In this document: positions 9,416-18,967 of the stretch, piece by piece
How positions within the stretch are numbered: the stretch's first letter is position 1
Layout of the letters: the number at the start of each line of letters is the position of its first letter
Assembly (NCBI RefSeq): GCF_030450055.1
Contig: NZ_CP118480.1
Location: 62,001 to 126,000 of the forward strand
Reading direction: 5' to 3'
Origin: Gallaecimonas kandeliae
GTDB lineage: Bacteria > Pseudomonadota > Gammaproteobacteria > Enterobacterales > Gallaecimonadaceae
Length of the DNA: 64,000 nt
Notes under the pieces: model-generated
What the model saw: only the letters and a program-made list of their open reading frames with translations
What the model was told of the DNA's origin: nothing
The model's database searches: none
Program-made: the position numbers and the translations under genes

Positions 9416-10389
9416 CCTTTCCTTGGCTTGAAGCTGAGGGTCAGCTGTTGGTCTGGCCGCGCCAGGGCGGCGATAAAACTGTCTTCCCCGAGGCGGCCCA
9501 ATTGGCCGAGGCGGCTGCCATTGAGGTCGCCGGCGCGGACCTGCATCCGGTAGCCGACGCTGAGCTGGCGGCCGGCCAGGCGTCCCACCAGGGCGCCGAC
9601 GGCGGCGCTCAAGCGGCCGCCCGGCAGCAGCTCGGCCAGGGCCTTGCCGTCCTTGGGGTGGAAGCAGAGGGCTATGCCCTGGTCCGCCACCCAGGCGCGG
9701 CTGCCGACCATGGCCTCGCCGAGGCGGGCATGTTGGCCCAGCGGCGCCCGGCGGCTGGGCAGGGCGGACTGCTCTTCGGCGGCGACGGGCTTCCAGCCAC
9801 CCACCAGGGGTTTGAGGGTGACCGCCATGCCGGTCAGGTGGCGCAACGCCCGGCACAAGGTCTGGCCCGAGCAGGCCTGGCGGGCCTGGGCGCCGCCGTA
9901 GAGCAGCTGCCAGTGCTGATCGGCGCCGGTCAGGGTGCGCAGCAGGGTGGTGAAGATGTCCTGTTGCTCCCGCTCCTGGTGCACGGCCGGCTGGGTCTTC
10001 TCCCAGGCGCGGTAGAAGAGCGACAGCAGCCTGTGGTTGAAGATGTCCAGGAAGTCCTTGAGCTCGGGCGCCTTGTCCTTGAGCTGGGTCAGCACCAGCT
10101 CTGTGTAGTGGCTGGGCAGGGCGCCGCGGGCGCCGGTCAGCCCCAAGGTGTTGACGGCCAGCTCGGCCGTGACCAGCCCCTGGTCGTTACGGTCGAAGCG
10201 GGCCTGGGCTATGTCCTGGCCGGCGAAACCCATGTGCTGGCTGGTCTTGAAGCGCACCAGCTCCTTGTCCGGCCAGCCGTCGTGGCCGACCCTGTGGTAC
10301 TGGCCACGGCCTTCGGGGATCTGCCGCTCTATGCGCCAGATCTGCCGGTAGAAGTTGTGCCAGTTGCCGAAGGCCGGGTTGCGGGTCAT
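9412..10389 (-). CDS. tssG: TssG baseplate protein
   Basis: This 325-residue baseplate wedge subunit pairs with TssF and TssE around the VgrG hub. The start at 10389 (MTRNPAFGNWHNFYRQIWRIE) overlaps the tssF stop by ATGA. Typical VasB/ImpH features are the early RFKTSQHMGFAGQDI segment and the SHYTELVLTQLKDKAPELKDFLDIFNHRL block, followed by FYRAWEKTQP. The length agrees with the family. The longer frame reaching 10926 is a shadow of tssF. Confidence 0.94.
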   Translation of the reverse strand: MTRNPAFGNWHNFYRQIWRIERQIPEGRGQYHRVGHDGWPDKELVRFKTSQHMGFAGQDIAQARFDRNDQGLVTAELAVNTLGLTGARGALPSHYTELVLTQLKDKAPELKDFLDIFNHRLLSLFYRAWEKTQPAVHQEREQQDIFTTLLRTLTGADQHWQLLYGGAQARQACSGQTLCRALRHLTGMAVTLKPLVGGWKPVAAEEQSALPSRRAPLGQHARLGEAMVGSRAWVADQGIALCFHPKDGKALAELLPGGRLSAAVGALVGRLAGRQLSVGYRMQVRAGDLNGSRLGQLGRLGEDSFIAALARPDQQLTLSFKPRKG

Positions 10390-12209
10390 AGCAGGGCCCT
10401 CTCGCCGACCCGGGCCGGCCAGACGTGGTAGTCGCTGTTGTGGCCGGTGAGGCGGATCTTGAGCCGGGTGAAGCTGTTGACCTGGGCGAACTGGGCGAAG
10501 AAATGGTCCAGCACGGCCGAGAACAGGAAGACGCTGGCCCCGGCATAGCGCGGTTTGGAGAACTGCACCAGTATGTCGTTGCCCTGGCAGAGGCCGCGGC
10601 GCACGCCGCTGCCGACCCTGGCCACGGCCGGGCTGATGCTGACCTTCTCGATGCCGTCGATCAGCGCCTGGGACTCGGGGCTCTGGCGGAAGTCGTGCAG
10701 GCGCAGCACCTCCTTGAGGCGCTGGGTGGCCTGGTCGCCGTCGAAATGGTCCAGGGTCAGGTGGCGCAGCAGCTGCCAGCGGCTGGCGCCGTCCAGCTCG
10801 GGGCGGACCGGCGCCGTCGGCGCCACCAGGCCCTGGGCCGAGGCCACCATGGACTCCTCGGGGGCGCTGAATTCCGGCTGGCCGCCGCCGAAGGGCAGGT
10901 GGGTGGGCTGGTTGCGGTTGGAGCACCAGGCCCGCACCAGCAGCCGCTCGTCTTCCGGCAACTCGTCCAGGCCCTGGGCCTCCAGGCGCCTGTCCACCAG
11001 GCTCAGGTAGGTCTCGGTGCCCGGCTCGTATTGGCCGCCGGCCCAGTCGGCGCTGCGCCTGCGGCTGTGCCAGTAGAGGTGGTCGCCGCCCTGCCAGCGG
11101 GGATGGCCCATGCCGTAGAAGGGGGCCAGTTCCCGCACCTGCTCACCCTTGACCAGCTCGACCCTGTCGATGCGGATCACCTCGCTCTGCTCGGCACCCT
11201 CGTACTGGCGCACCAGCTGGTATTCGTGCTCGTTGTCGGCCAGGGGCACCGGCTCCAGTATGTCCTGGAAGAGGTTGATGACGGGGGCGCAGCAGAGCCG
11301 CAGGTGCTCGGGGCGCAGGTTCTTCTCCTGCTCCTCGGAGCCCTGGCGCAGGTAGATGTAGAGGTCCGCTTCCTTCTCGTCGGGCCAATGGCCGGCCAGA
11401 TCGGAAAGCTCGCCGAACAGGAACTTCTCGGGGAAGAGGAAATGCTCCACCAGCAGCCGGTAGCCGGAAAAACTGCGGTCGCCGTAAGGCACCAGGGCCT
11501 CCTCGTCGGAGAAGCCCAGGGGCCGGATCCGGCTGGCCGGGAAGCTGGCCAGCTTGCGGCCGTCGGACAGGGGCACCAGGGCGAAGCCCAGGGCCTGCTG
11601 GTGCAGCAGCTCGTAGAGTTCGTGGCTCAAGTGGGTCTGGCCGCTCAGGAAGTACTGCAGCACCGGCAGGTCCAGGGTGGCCAGGGTGGCGTTGAGGCCG
11701 GTACAGCGCAGCCTCAGCCTGAGCACCGCCTGGGCGTCCTGCATGCCGGCCGGGCGCGGCGCCTGGAAGGGGGCGTTCTCGAACTTGGCCTCGGCCACCT
11801 CTATGGGGGCCAGCAGGGCGCTGGCGCCTGTGCTGAATTCGCAGCGCGGCACCTGTTCGCCGTAGCTCTTGAGGCGGGTGCCCCTCGGCAGCTCCAAGGC
11901 CTCCCCCAGGGCGCCGGTGGGCTTGAGGCTGACCACCGACATGGAGGGGATGGGGGCCTGGTAATCGGGGTGCAGGTTGCCCAGCAGTATGTCGCTGAGC
12001 TCGGAGAAATCGTCGTCCAGGCGCTGGCGGATCTGGGCGGTCAGGAAGGCGACGCCCTCCAGCAGCCGGGAGACATGGGGATCCTCCACCGCCTCCTCGC
12101 TGATGCGCAGGCGGCCGGCCACCTTGGGGTACTGGCGGGCAAACTCGGCCCCCTGGCGGCGCAGGTAGGCCAATTCGCGGTTGTAATACTTGAGCAGCGT
12201 CTCGCTCAT
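10386..12209 (-). CDS. tssF: TssF baseplate protein
   Basis: This 607-residue VasA/ImpG-type baseplate subunit begins with the signature MSETLLKYYNRELAYLRRQG, followed by EFARQYPKVAGRL and EDPHVSRLLEGVAFL, the classic opening of the family. It forms a heterotrimeric wedge with TssG (two TssF per TssG) and contacts TssE and TssK. Its ATG overlaps the end of tssE and its stop overlaps tssG. No signal peptide or membrane segment, as expected for a cytosolic assembly component. Confidence 0.96.
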   Translation of the reverse strand: MSETLLKYYNRELAYLRRQGAEFARQYPKVAGRLRISEEAVEDPHVSRLLEGVAFLTAQIRQRLDDDFSELSDILLGNLHPDYQAPIPSMSVVSLKPTGALGEALELPRGTRLKSYGEQVPRCEFSTGASALLAPIEVAEAKFENAPFQAPRPAGMQDAQAVLRLRLRCTGLNATLATLDLPVLQYFLSGQTHLSHELYELLHQQALGFALVPLSDGRKLASFPASRIRPLGFSDEEALVPYGDRSFSGYRLLVEHFLFPEKFLFGELSDLAGHWPDEKEADLYIYLRQGSEEQEKNLRPEHLRLCCAPVINLFQDILEPVPLADNEHEYQLVRQYEGAEQSEVIRIDRVELVKGEQVRELAPFYGMGHPRWQGGDHLYWHSRRRSADWAGGQYEPGTETYLSLVDRRLEAQGLDELPEDERLLVRAWCSNRNQPTHLPFGGGQPEFSAPEESMVASAQGLVAPTAPVRPELDGASRWQLLRHLTLDHFDGDQATQRLKEVLRLHDFRQSPESQALIDGIEKVSISPAVARVGSGVRRGLCQGNDILVQFSKPRYAGASVFLFSAVLDHFFAQFAQVNSFTRLKIRLTGHNSDYHVWPARVGERALL

Positions 12210-12664
12210 CGCTCGTTATCCTGCAGTGTCACGGACAGGTTCAAGGGCTCCAGCTCGGAGTCGAAGGACACCGGCGTCGGCACGGGTGCGGCCAGCAGCA
12301 CGGCGTCGATGCGCAGCCGCAGCACCCTGTCCAGGGGCGCGTCCTTGTCGCGCAGCGACACCTGCACCTGGGCCAGGCGCGGCTCGAAGCGGCCTATGGT
12401 TTCCTGCACCTCTTCGCACAGCCAGCGGCGGCCGTCCTCGGTGCTCATCTCCATGACGGTGAAGTCGGGCAGGCCGTAGCCCAGGGTGGACTTGGCCAGC
12501 TCGGGGTATTGCTTGCCGAGCGGCAACCAGGAGCGCCTGGCGTTAAGCAGGTTCTCCAGGTCCCGGCGCAGCGCCTGGCGCAGCAGGGCCAGGTTCTGGC
12601 GGCGGCTTTCGCCGTCCACCAGCCTGTCCAGCAGGCTCAGGTGCACTGCCTGTTCAGCCGGCAT
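12206..12664 (-). CDS. tssE: TssE, gp25-like baseplate protein
   Basis: This encodes 152 residues starting MPAEQAVHLSLLDRL. The core LGYGLPDFTVMEMSTEDGRRWLCEEVQETIGRFEPRL is the gp25/lysozyme-like fold of T4 baseplates, which nucleates sheath polymerisation. The start at 12664 lies 11 bp inside tagJ; the longer frame to 12829 would overlap tagJ needlessly and adds unrelated residues. The stop overlaps the tssF ATG (ATGA). Confidence 0.94.
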   Translation of the reverse strand: MPAEQAVHLSLLDRLVDGESRRQNLALLRQALRRDLENLLNARRSWLPLGKQYPELAKSTLGYGLPDFTVMEMSTEDGRRWLCEEVQETIGRFEPRLAQVQVSLRDKDAPLDRVLRLRIDAVLLAAPVPTPVSFDSELEPLNLSVTLQDNER

Positions 12665-13454
12665 GGGCAGCCTCTTCCAGCCTCTCCAGGCTGCGCAGTG
12701 AACCCAGGGGCAGGGCCTCGTCCCCCAGCAGCAGCAGCTTCTGGCCGAGGCCCGTGACCAGGGCCGGGCCGTGCTCCTGCCAGTCGGTCTCGCGGCCGAG
12801 CTGCTGGTCTTCGTTCTGGTTGGCCACATAGACCAGGGGCAGGAAGACCTCGCCCTGGCGCTCGTCGGCCAATGTGACGGTGGCGCGGCGCCAGATCATC
12901 TCCACCGGCGAGGCGGGGGCGTGCAGCTCCAGCAGCCGGATCTGGTGCCACTGCCAGAGGTAGTAGTGGCCGTCGGTGCCCAGGCCTTCGACGAAGGGGC
13001 CCAGGCTGTCGTCGCAGTCGCGGATCTCGCCCTTGGCGTCGCCGGCCTGGAAATGGACGGGCTGGCGGGCCTGTTCCAGGGCTTCGGCGGCCTCGGCGGC
13101 CTGGTCCAGCTCGCCCTGGTGCAGGTGCAGGTTGAGGGCCAGCAACGCCTCCAGGGCCGGGCTGGGCTCGGCCTTGACGCCGTCGGCAAGGCGGCCTTCG
13201 CGCAGGGCCAGGCGGGCCTGTTGGGCGCGGATCAGCTGGCGCAGGTTGAGGGCGCCGGGGATCCAGTCGGGGTTGCGCTTGACCAGCACCGCCAGGGCGT
13301 CGTCGGCCCGCTCCAAGTCGCCTGCCAGGCACAGCAGTTCCACCAGGGCGGCGCGCAGCTCGACCTGGGCCGGGTTGTGGCGTATCGCCTGTTGCAGGGC
13401 CTCTATGGCGCTGTTGAGTTGGCCCTTGGCCAGCAAATCCTTGATTACTTTCAT
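12654..13454 (-). CDS. tagJ: TagJ/ImpE sheath accessory protein
   Basis: This 266-residue ImpE-family protein has an N-terminal TPR-like half (KDLLAKGQLNSAIEALQQAIRHNPAQVELRAAL) and a C-terminal beta-rich half (GREVFLPLVYV-type segment near 210). The start at 13454 has AGGGAAAGGACG upstream. In Pseudomonas aeruginosa the homologue (HsiE1) binds the TssB sheath subunit and the N-domain of ClpV, and is restricted to a subset of T6SS. Its presence beside the second TssC-like gene marks this as a TagJ-type system. The function here is assigned by family. Confidence 0.88.
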   Translation of the reverse strand: MKVIKDLLAKGQLNSAIEALQQAIRHNPAQVELRAALVELLCLAGDLERADDALAVLVKRNPDWIPGALNLRQLIRAQQARLALREGRLADGVKAEPSPALEALLALNLHLHQGELDQAAEAAEALEQARQPVHFQAGDAKGEIRDCDDSLGPFVEGLGTDGHYYLWQWHQIRLLELHAPASPVEMIWRRATVTLADERQGEVFLPLVYVANQNEDQQLGRETDWQEHGPALVTGLGQKLLLLGDEALPLGSLRSLERLEEAAHAG

Positions 13455-13464
13455 CGTCCTTTCC

Positions 13465-14964
13465 CTAGGCACCCTGTGCCGGTGTCAATTCCGTCACCAG
13501 CTTGACGCCGGTCACCATCTGATCGAGCTGGAAGTGGGGCTGCAGCCGGATCACCGAGTAATAGCGGCCCGGCTCGCCGGCCCGCTCCTTGACCTGGACC
13601 CTGGCCTCCCGCAGCGGGAAGCGGGAGCGCATCTCGTCCGTGGCGCCCTCGCTGGCCATGGTGTAGCCATGCAGCCAGCGCTGCAGCTGGCTCTCGCACT
13701 CCTGGGGGGTGCGGTAGCCGCCGACCCTGTCCCGCCCCATCACCTTGAGGTAGTGGGCGAAGCGCGACACGCACAGCGTGTAGTGCAGCATCGCCGACAG
13801 CCTGGCGCTGATCTGGGCGCCGGCCTCCTGGTAGCGGGCCGGCCGCTGCACCGAGGGCACAGAGGGCATCAGCAGCATGCCGGTGTTGGCCAGGGGCAGC
13901 AGCGGCAGGAAGCCCTCGTCGGCCAGTATCTTTTCCATGCGGTCCGTCACCTGCCAGTTCACCGGGCTGCGCCCGGGGTGGAAGCCGCCGGTGACGGCGC
14001 TAAGGGCCGGCAGGTTGTCGATGACGCCGTGGGCCACCTGGCCGGCGCGGTAGCCGCGGATCTGCGAGAACCAGCCGGACTGGCAGAAGGCGCGGATCGC
14101 CACAGTGCCGACCCCGAAACAGGCCGGCCCCCAGAGGTGATCGGCTTCGCGCTCCTGATGCTCGCGAAAGCGAAAGCCCTCTGGCCCCTGGCCCCGCTCC
14201 CGGTAGGGCGGGCGCATCAGGATGCCGGGCAGGGCCAGCCCCAGGAAACGGGCCTCCTCCATATCCCTGAGCGAGCGCCACTTGGCCAGCTCGGGGGCGT
14301 TGAAGTGGCTCTCCAGCTCCCGCACCCCGGTCAGATCCTGGAAGCTGTCCACCCCGAACAGGCTGGGGTCGGCGTTCAATATCAGCGGCGCGAAGGCCGC
14401 CGCCGCCACCCGGCTCAGTTCCTTGAGGCTGTCCAGGTTGGTGACGCCGCCCTGGTTGCGGTGGCTGACGGCGTAGGCCCCCAGCAGCAGCCCGAAGGGT
14501 TCGCCCCCCGGGGTGCCGAATTCGTCCGAATAGATCTTGGCGAAGAGCCGGGACTGGTCGAACTCCATGGCCTTGTGCAGGTCCTTGGACAGTTCCTGCC
14601 AGTCCAGATCCAGCACCTTGACCTTGACCTGGTCGTCGCCGTCGTCCTGTGCGGCCTGCTCAGTCAGCAGCCAAAGGCCGCGCCAGTTGGCTTCCAGGGC
14701 CTGGAAGTCAGACTGGTGCAGGATGGCGTTGAGCTGCTCATTGAGAAGGTCGTCCAGCAGGTTGAGGCTGGTCGCCAGCAGGGCCTTGACCCCTTGCTGG
14801 CGCCAGCGCTTGGCCGGATCTACCCGGCCAAGCCACAGCAGCAGTGCCTGCAGGGCGTCGTGCTCCGCCGAGACCCGCTTCATGAAGGCCAGGTCCGGCA
14901 GGGCCGGCCTGGCTTCGGGGGTGGCGAAGTAATCCTTGGCGACGAACTGCAATGCCGCTGACAT
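13465..14964 (-). CDS. Second TssC-like sheath subunit (EvpB family)
   Basis: This 499-residue paralogue of the TssC encoded just upstream shares the core LEANWRGLWLL, the [29 protein letters not shown] block, PYRERG, and the C-terminal [12 protein letters not shown] and ARVQVKERAGEPGRYYSV stretches. It is clearly diverged from TssC (for example DWQELSKDL in place of SKKELHKDL). Two EvpB-family genes in tandem occur in a subset of T6SS loci. The second copy may form a special sheath end or a chaperone, but its role is not known to me. It begins 14 bp after tssC and ends 10 bp before tagJ. Confidence 0.92.
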   Translation of the reverse strand: MSAALQFVAKDYFATPEARPALPDLAFMKRVSAEHDALQALLLWLGRVDPAKRWRQQGVKALLATSLNLLDDLLNEQLNAILHQSDFQALEANWRGLWLLTEQAAQDDGDDQVKVKVLDLDWQELSKDLHKAMEFDQSRLFAKIYSDEFGTPGGEPFGLLLGAYAVSHRNQGGVTNLDSLKELSRVAAAAFAPLILNADPSLFGVDSFQDLTGVRELESHFNAPELAKWRSLRDMEEARFLGLALPGILMRPPYRERGQGPEGFRFREHQEREADHLWGPACFGVGTVAIRAFCQSGWFSQIRGYRAGQVAHGVIDNLPALSAVTGGFHPGRSPVNWQVTDRMEKILADEGFLPLLPLANTGMLLMPSVPSVQRPARYQEAGAQISARLSAMLHYTLCVSRFAHYLKVMGRDRVGGYRTPQECESQLQRWLHGYTMASEGATDEMRSRFPLREARVQVKERAGEPGRYYSVIRLQPHFQLDQMVTGVKLVTELTPAQGA

Positions 14965-14978
14965 GCTGCTTTCCTGCC

Positions 14979-16475
14979 TTAACCGCCTATCTCGGGGATC
15001 TTGGCCACCAGGCGCAGGGAGGTGGTCAGTTCCTCCATCTGCAGCCAGGGGCGCAGCCAGGCCACGGCGTTGTAGGAGCCGGGCTGGCCGGGGATCTCCC
15101 GGACCTGGACCTTGGCGTCGGCCAGGGGGTACTTGGCGCGGATCTCCTGGCCACCGCCCTCTGAGGCGTTGACGTAGCCGAGGATCCAGCGGTTCAGCCA
15201 GGATTCCACGTCCTGGGCCTCCATGAAGGAGCCGATCTTGTCGCGGGCCATCACCTTGAGGTAATGGGCGAAGCGGGAAGTGGCCATCATGTAGGGCAGC
15301 CTGGCCGAGATAGCGGCGTTGGCGGTGGCGTCCGGGTTATCGTACTTCTTGGGCTTCTGGCAGCTCTGGGCACCGAAGAAGACCGCGTAGTCGGTGTTCT
15401 TGTAGTGGCACAGGGGCAGGAAGCCCAGCTTGCCCAGTTCGGCCTCGCGGCGGTCGGTGATGCCGATCTCGGTGGGGCACATCAGGTCCGGGTCGCCGTC
15501 GTCGCTGGTGAAGACGTGGGTCGGCAGGCCCTCGACCTTGCCACCGCCCTCGGCGCCGCGGATGGCGGTGCAGAAGCCGTACTTGGCGAAGGCCTGGGTC
15601 ATGCGGGTACCCATGACGTAGGCGGCGTTCATCCAGCAGTAGTCGTCGTGGGCCGTGTTGACCGACATGCCGGACTTGGCGTCCACCTCGAATTCCTCGA
15701 AGCCGAATTCCTCTATGGGCCTGGTGGCCTCGCCGTAGGGCAGGCGCGCCAGCACCCGCGGCATGGTCAGGGTCACGAAGCGGGCGTCTTCGGAGTCGCG
15801 GAAGGAGCGCCACTTGGTGTATTCGAGGGACTCGAACACCTTCTCCAGGTCGCGGGGCTTGCTCAGCTCCGTCCAGGCGTCGAAGCCGAACAGGGAGGGG
15901 GAAGCCGAGGACAGGAAGGGGCAGAAGCCGGCGGCCGCCACGTTGGACATCAGGCCCAGGGTCTCGATGTCGTTGGGGTGGTTGCTGAACTCGTAGTCGC
16001 CGATGATGGCGCCGTAGGGCTCGCCGCCCGGGGTGCCGAACTCGGACTCGTAGACCTTCTTGAACACCTGGCTCTGGTCGAACTCGACGGCCTTGGAGAG
16101 ATCCTTGTGCAGCTCCTTCTTGCTCATGTTGAGCATGCGGATCTTGAGGGTGGCGCTGGTCTCGCTGTTCATCACCAGGTGGTTGAGGCCGCGCCAGGAG
16201 CCTTCCAGCTTCTGGAACTCCTCGTGGTGCATGATCTCGGACAGCTGGCCGGAGATCATCTGGTCCAGCTGCTTGATGGCCTCGTTGAAGGTGACGGTGA
16301 GGTTCTTGTTCCAAGTGACGGTGCCTTTCATCGCCTCCTCGGCGAGGGTGCGGATCAGCTCCTCGGCACGGCTGGACTCTGTCTGCTTGGTGGCACCTAT
16401 GGCCTGTTCCAGCAGCGACAGGTTGACGCCTTCCTCGACCAGGGCTTCGGCAGCGACTTGCTGTTCTGCGCTCAT
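14979..16475 (-). CDS. tssC: TssC sheath large subunit
   Basis: This 498-residue VipB/EvpB-type sheath protein co-assembles with TssB into the contractile sheath. Conserved blocks are [65 protein letters not shown], and the C-terminal [17 protein letters not shown]. The start ATG at 16475 overlaps the tssB stop (ATGA), which keeps the two subunits stoichiometrically coupled. This is the more canonical of the two TssC copies. Confidence 0.97.
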   Translation of the reverse strand: MSAEQQVAAEALVEEGVNLSLLEQAIGATKQTESSRAEELIRTLAEEAMKGTVTWNKNLTVTFNEAIKQLDQMISGQLSEIMHHEEFQKLEGSWRGLNHLVMNSETSATLKIRMLNMSKKELHKDLSKAVEFDQSQVFKKVYESEFGTPGGEPYGAIIGDYEFSNHPNDIETLGLMSNVAAAGFCPFLSSASPSLFGFDAWTELSKPRDLEKVFESLEYTKWRSFRDSEDARFVTLTMPRVLARLPYGEATRPIEEFGFEEFEVDAKSGMSVNTAHDDYCWMNAAYVMGTRMTQAFAKYGFCTAIRGAEGGGKVEGLPTHVFTSDDGDPDLMCPTEIGITDRREAELGKLGFLPLCHYKNTDYAVFFGAQSCQKPKKYDNPDATANAAISARLPYMMATSRFAHYLKVMARDKIGSFMEAQDVESWLNRWILGYVNASEGGGQEIRAKYPLADAKVQVREIPGQPGSYNAVAWLRPWLQMEELTTSLRLVAKIPEIGG

Positions 16476-16981
16476 TCCTTGTCCTCCCCTTCGGTGGCCA
16501 GTTCCTGGGCCAGTTTCTGCAGTTCGTCAGAGTTGTTGAGCACCCGCTCCAGCAGGTTCTCCAGCTCTTCGGAGCGGTCGACCTTGGTCATCAGGTCCCG
16601 CAGCTTGTTGCGGGTTTCCATCAGCTGGCGCAGCGGCTCCACCTGGTTGACCACGGCCGCCGGTTCGAAATCGGCCATGGCGTTGAACCTGAGTTCCACG
16701 GCCATCTGCGAGTCGTCGCCGGACAGCTTGTTGTCGACCTTGAACTGGATCTGCGGCGCCATGCGGCGCAGCACGTCGTCGAAGTTGTCGCGGTCGATCT
16801 GGATGAAACGCCTGTCCTTGAGCGGCTTGAGGTCGTTGTTGTTGTTACCCGAGAAGTCGCCCATGACGCCGACCACGAAGGGCAATTCCTTCTTGACCAT
16901 GGCGCCTTCGGTCTCGACGTCGTAGGTGATGTGGACCCGAGGCTTGCGGACCCGGGCGAGCTTGTTGTGAATGCTGTCCAT
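16472..16981 (-). CDS. tssB: TssB sheath small subunit
   Basis: This 169-residue VipA-type subunit has the diagnostic N-terminal [14 protein letters not shown], then [14 protein letters not shown] and [18 protein letters not shown], followed by the C-terminal helix [12 protein letters not shown] used in sheath interaction. It starts 38 bp after the tssA stop with AAGGAGACGAAG upstream of the ATG. Overlap with tssC is 4 bases. Length and motifs are standard. Confidence 0.97.
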   Translation of the reverse strand: MDSIHNKLARVRKPRVHITYDVETEGAMVKKELPFVVGVMGDFSGNNNNDLKPLKDRRFIQIDRDNFDDVLRRMAPQIQFKVDNKLSGDDSQMAVELRFNAMADFEPAAVVNQVEPLRQLMETRNKLRDLMTKVDRSEELENLLERVLNNSDELQKLAQELATEGEDKE

Positions 16982-17019
16982 GTCTTCGTCTCCTTAAGCA
17001 GTTCACAGAAAAAACGGGC

Positions 17020-18153
17020 CTAGCCCTGGGCCTCCGAGGCCGGTACGCCGGTCAAACGGCAGAAGCCCTGGCGGGCGCCGTTGTCGTCGATCAGCTCGTT
17101 CATCAGCTCGGGCAACGACAGCCGGCTCCAGCGGATGGCCTGCTCTATGGCGTAGGACACGGGGGAATGGGGTTCGGTCTGGCGGAAAAAATCGGCCAGC
17201 TTGCGCAGCTGCTCCACGGCCTGGTCGCGGCTCTGGATGGCGACCCGGATCGGGTCCAGGTCGCTGGCGGCAGGGGCCTGCCCTGGTTCGGCCGCAGCCT
17301 CGCCGCCGTCCTCGGGCTGCGCCAGTTCCTGGGCCGGGGCGGCCGAGGCCAGCAGCTCCTTGAGCCGTTCGCCGCCCTGGAAATTGAAGGCGTCCAGGCA
17401 GCGCTGCAGTGCCTTGGCGATGCGGGTGGTGGGCTGGGGTTCGCCGCTTCGGTCGTCCAGCACCTGGGCCAGGGCCTGGTAGGCGGCGATGGCCGCTTGC
17501 AGCTGGCGGTAGTTGCCCAGCAGCTCGCCGTCGGGGGTCTCGCGCACCGCCTGGGTCAGCATCTCGTTGCTGACGGCGCCGGCCTTGACGCGCTGCTCGG
17601 CCTTGTCGGCGCTCAGGCGGCCTATCTCGGCGGCCTGCTCGCAGTGCCAGGCGGCCAAGGCCTCGCCGTCACCGCTGTGGAAGAGGGGGACGCTGAGGAT
17701 GGGCTGGATCAGGGTGCCGTCGCCGTCCAGGCCGTTGAGGCCGGCCAGGGCCGCCAGGCGGGTGGCGACGCCGTCCTCGTCCGGCATGGGGTGCAGGGCG
17801 TCCCAGTGCTGTTCGATGAGCTGGTGGGCCAGGTCGAAGCCGGCGGCCAGGCCGGCAAAGCCGTACTCGCGGCACAGGCCCTCGATCAGCCAGGCCACCA
17901 GCTCCAGGTCCTTGGAACGGCCCTGGAGTATGGCCGGCACCTGGCGGACCAGCTCCCGCCACTGCTCGGGCGACTGGAAGTCGTCGTCCATCAGCTTGTG
18001 GCGTTCCTGGGCACGGGCCTGGTTGCGGATGTCTTTGAGGGTGAAATAAGGAGACTCGGGCGAAACATCCTCGCGGGTATCGTCACCGCAGGGGTTTTCA
18101 TCCGAAACAGGCGCCAACAACGCCTCTATGTCAAAAAGGGAAGTGGAATTCAC
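17020..18153 (-). CDS. tssA: TssA assembly cap protein
   Basis: This 377-residue protein carries the ImpA N-terminal domain: LLAPVSDENPCGDD at 13-26, then the RSKDLELVAWLIEGL segment and a HWDALHP motif near residue 117. The central part is Ala/Gln-rich, and the C-terminal RWSRLSLPELMNELI matches the short TssA class. TssA primes baseplate and sheath growth. It starts 30 bp after pppA and is followed by tssB. The short C-terminal region resembles the TssA1 class rather than TssA with a long VasJ-like tail. Confidence 0.92.
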   Translation of the reverse strand: MNSTSLFDIEALLAPVSDENPCGDDTREDVSPESPYFTLKDIRNQARAQERHKLMDDDFQSPEQWRELVRQVPAILQGRSKDLELVAWLIEGLCREYGFAGLAAGFDLAHQLIEQHWDALHPMPDEDGVATRLAALAGLNGLDGDGTLIQPILSVPLFHSGDGEALAAWHCEQAAEIGRLSADKAEQRVKAGAVSNEMLTQAVRETPDGELLGNYRQLQAAIAAYQALAQVLDDRSGEPQPTTRIAKALQRCLDAFNFQGGERLKELLASAAPAQELAQPEDGGEAAAEPGQAPAASDLDPIRVAIQSRDQAVEQLRKLADFFRQTEPHSPVSYAIEQAIRWSRLSLPELMNELIDDNGARQGFCRLTGVPASEAQG

Positions 18154-18183
18154 GAGCCATCCTTAGCCAAAAAAAGTCCACCG

Positions 18184-18963
18184 TTATCTAAAAACGGGAA
18201 CCGTCACATCGTCATTCTGATTCAGTGCCGAAACAGGGTAACAATCATTTTCTACTTTAACAAGAATACAGGTGATGTTGTCTTTCGATTTCTTGACCAA
18301 AGCCGCATGCATTATTGCCATAGAAGCTTCATCTAATTTGCCTTCCCGGATAAAGGATTCGAGTTCCAAGGTTTTAAATTCTTTGGAAATTCCGTCGCTG
18401 CAAAGGAGGAAAACATCCCCTTCCTGGAGGGGGCCGCTGAGGCTGTCCACCTCCAGATCTTCGTCGACGCCAACGGCCCTGGTGATGACGTGGGCCAGGG
18501 GGTGCGACTCGGCCTGATCCTCAGTGATGACGCCCTCTTCGACCATGTCTGCCACCTGGCTGTGGTCGCGGCTGAGCTGGCGGAGTTGGCCGTCCCTGAG
18601 CAGGTAGCAGCGGCTGTCGCCGACCCAGAAGAGGTGAAATTCACCCTCATTTATCATCAAGGATACGACGGTGGAGCCGACGGTTTGGTCGTCAAGAAAT
18701 TGCTTTCCGTATAGTCGTATTTTCTGATTTGCCTTTTTTAATGCATCGGTAATTTTGAGTGGCGTTAATTTGCCTTTTTCTAATTGCCTTATTTCCGAAT
18801 CGACGGTGTCGCAAATTAACTGGCTGGCAACATCACCAGCTTGATATCCACCCATGCCGTCTGCAACAACCCAGACATTTAATTCCCTGAATTCCAGGAA
18901 TGCATCTTCGTTATGATCCCGGGTTCCACCCCTGTGAGTAAAACCGGTTGAATTTATACGCAT
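18184..18963 (-). CDS. pppA: PppA-type PP2C phosphatase
   Basis: This 259-residue PPM/PP2C phosphatase has the motif series RDHNED (15-20), ADGMGG, the SDGIS box and the closing DNITCILV, which together supply the metal-binding aspartates. In T6SS it removes the PpkA phosphate from Fha and so switches the apparatus off. The gene is visibly AT-richer than its neighbours, as is the 5' half of tagH. It lies 4 bp after tagF and 30 bp before tssA, consistent with one transcript. Confidence 0.95.
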   Translation of the reverse strand: MRINSTGFTHRGGTRDHNEDAFLEFRELNVWVVADGMGGYQAGDVASQLICDTVDSEIRQLEKGKLTPLKITDALKKANQKIRLYGKQFLDDQTVGSTVVSLMINEGEFHLFWVGDSRCYLLRDGQLRQLSRDHSQVADMVEEGVITEDQAESHPLAHVITRAVGVDEDLEVDSLSGPLQEGDVFLLCSDGISKEFKTLELESFIREGKLDEASMAIMHAALVKKSKDNITCILVKVENDCYPVSALNQNDDVTVPVFR

Positions 18964-18967
18964 TTAT

